Part shown: piece after piece, positions 8,802-9,494 of the stretch
Position numbering within the stretch: position 1 is the stretch's first letter
How the letters are laid out: every line of letters begins with the position of its first letter
From: Pseudomonadota bacterium
GTDB lineage: Bacteria; Pseudomonadota; Gammaproteobacteria; Burkholderiales; Gallionellaceae
Direction: 5' to 3'
DNA: 9,494 nucleotides
Assembly (NCBI GenBank): GCA_021783855.1
Contig: JAJXTL010000115.1
Span: 1 to 9,494 of the forward strand
Translations under genes and position numbers: made by a program
The notes under the pieces: generated by a model
The model's database searches: none
The model's input: only the letters and a program-made list of their open reading frames with translations
What the model was told of the DNA's origin: nothing

Positions 8802-8877
8802 AGGATCGAGGATCGAGTGAAAAGCGATGAGCATGAATTATCTCAGTCCTCAATCCTCAATCCACAATCCTCGCTCC
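8802..8877. repeat. palindromic GGATCGA/TCAATCC repeat element between hpt and mtnP
   Basis: The left arm AGGATCGAGGATCGAG (8802-8817) is two copies of a GGATCGA unit. The right arm holds four related units (TCAGTCC, TCAATCC, TCAATCC, ACAATCC, then TCGCTCC, 8843-8877). Fifteen bases of the left arm pair with 8849-8863 with two C-A mismatches, giving a long hairpin with a loop of about 31 bases. There is no T-run. It fills nearly the whole gap between two otherwise close genes and resembles a dispersed intergenic repeat. Confidence 0.7.
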
Positions 8878-8893
8878 TAATCAAGGAAATGAT

Positions 8894-9494
8894 ATGTTGG
8901 CAATCATAGGCGGTCGCGGCCTGACGGAACTGGCGAATCTTAAAATTACCCACCGGCAGGTGATGCGCACGCCTTTTGGCGAGCCTTCCGGGGCGTTCCT
9001 GTTTGGTATGCTCAATCAGCACGAGGTGATTTTCCTGGCACGCCACGGGTTCGGTTATACCATCCCGCCGCATCTGGTGAATTACCGCGCCAACCTGTGG
9101 GCGTTGCGCGAGGCGGGAGTGAGCGATGTGGTCTCTGTTGCAACCGTCGGTGGCATACGCGCGGATCTTGTGCCGGGCGCATTGGTGGTGCCCGATCAAC
9201 TCATCGACTATACACATGGGCGCGATTACACGTTTTTCAGCACCCGCATTACCAGTTACCGGAATATCGATTTTACGCTGCCCTATTCAAGCAAGCTGCG
9301 CAGCCGTATTCTGCGCAGCGCGCAGCAGGTGCAGCAGCCCTGTCTGGATGGCGGAGTCTATGCGACCACACAAGGGCCGCGTCTGGACAGCATCGCCGAG
9401 ATCAATCGCTACGAGCGCGATGGCGCGGACATGGTCGGCATGACCGGCATGCCGGAAGCAGCGCTGGCAAGAGAACTGGAGATGAATTACGCCA
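8894..9494 (+). CDS. mtnP: S-methyl-5'-thioinosine phosphorylase (3' end outside window)
   Basis: The open frame from the ATG at 8894 runs to the window end (200 codons), with a Shine-Dalgarno AAGGAAA at 8883-8889 a few bases upstream. The product belongs to the PNP/MTAP phosphorylase family: start MLAIIGGRGLTEL, phosphate-binding ARHGFGYTIPPHLVNYRAN (49-67), VATVGGIRADLVPGALVVPDQ (82-102), GGVYATTQGPRLDS (153-166) and DMVGMTGMPEAALARELE (179-196). The T-G-M-P-E-A form, rather than T-x-V-P-E of methylthioadenosine phosphorylases, points to the methylthioinosine type described in Pseudomonas; adjacency to hpt supports this because the product base would be hypoxanthine. A methylthioadenosine or general purine phosphorylase remains possible. 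Function: salvage of the by-product of polyamine and quorum-signal synthesis. Confidence 0.88.
   Translation, partial: MLAIIGGRGLTELANLKITHRQVMRTPFGEPSGAFLFGMLNQHEVIFLARHGFGYTIPPHLVNYRANLWALREAGVSDVVSVATVGGIRADLVPGALVVPDQLIDYTHGRDYTFFSTRITSYRNIDFTLPYSSKLRSRILRSAQQVQQPCLDGGVYATTQGPRLDSIAEINRYERDGADMVGMTGMPEAALARELEMNYA

Overview
The window looks like the chromosome of a betaproteobacterium, most likely of the Nitrosomonadales (Gallionellaceae/Nitrosomonas relatives). The evidence is a zipA-like gene fused by overlap to ligA, a LigA that carries an SIRTETD stretch where most LigAs read SLDNAF, a REP-type CCCTCACCC…GCGGGcGAGGG repeat, and moderately GC-rich housekeeping genes. The taxon is an inference from gene content, not a database match.

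The left third (about 1-3070) is a chromosomal integron. An integron-type tyrosine recombinase (intI, 1887-2987, + strand) is divergent from a cassette array that reads leftward on the minus strand. Between them lies a candidate attI with a core site at 1776-1782 and two 12-bp direct repeats. Two complete cassettes follow. Cassette 1 (about 830-1781) encodes an exported protein of unknown function. Cassette 2 (about 175-829) encodes a HEPN-domain protein with the RNase-type R-x4-H motif. Each ends in a recognisable attC site (824-886 and 169-246), and the first bases of each cassette are complementary to the R'' box of its own attC, as the cassette rule requires. A third cassette starts at about 174 and runs off the window.

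The integrase is unusual. A REP-like palindromic repeat sits inside an extra stretch of about 33 residues, in frame, just after the IntI-specific helix and before the catalytic box II. A short relic of a second, related integrase C-terminus lies downstream at 3041-3070.

The right two thirds (3108-9494) is a compact, co-directional housekeeping block: nagZ (peptidoglycan recycling), a zipA-like divisome gene, ligA (NAD+-dependent DNA ligase), galU (UDP-glucose synthesis), hpt (hypoxanthine/guanine salvage) and mtnP (S-methyl-5'-thioinosine phosphorylase, cut by the window end). From zipA to hpt the genes overlap or are separated by fewer than 10 bp, which suggests one transcript. A palindromic GGATCGA-type repeat separates hpt from mtnP. 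The hpt and mtnP products fit together: phosphorolysis of methylthioinosine gives hypoxanthine, which Hpt turns into IMP.
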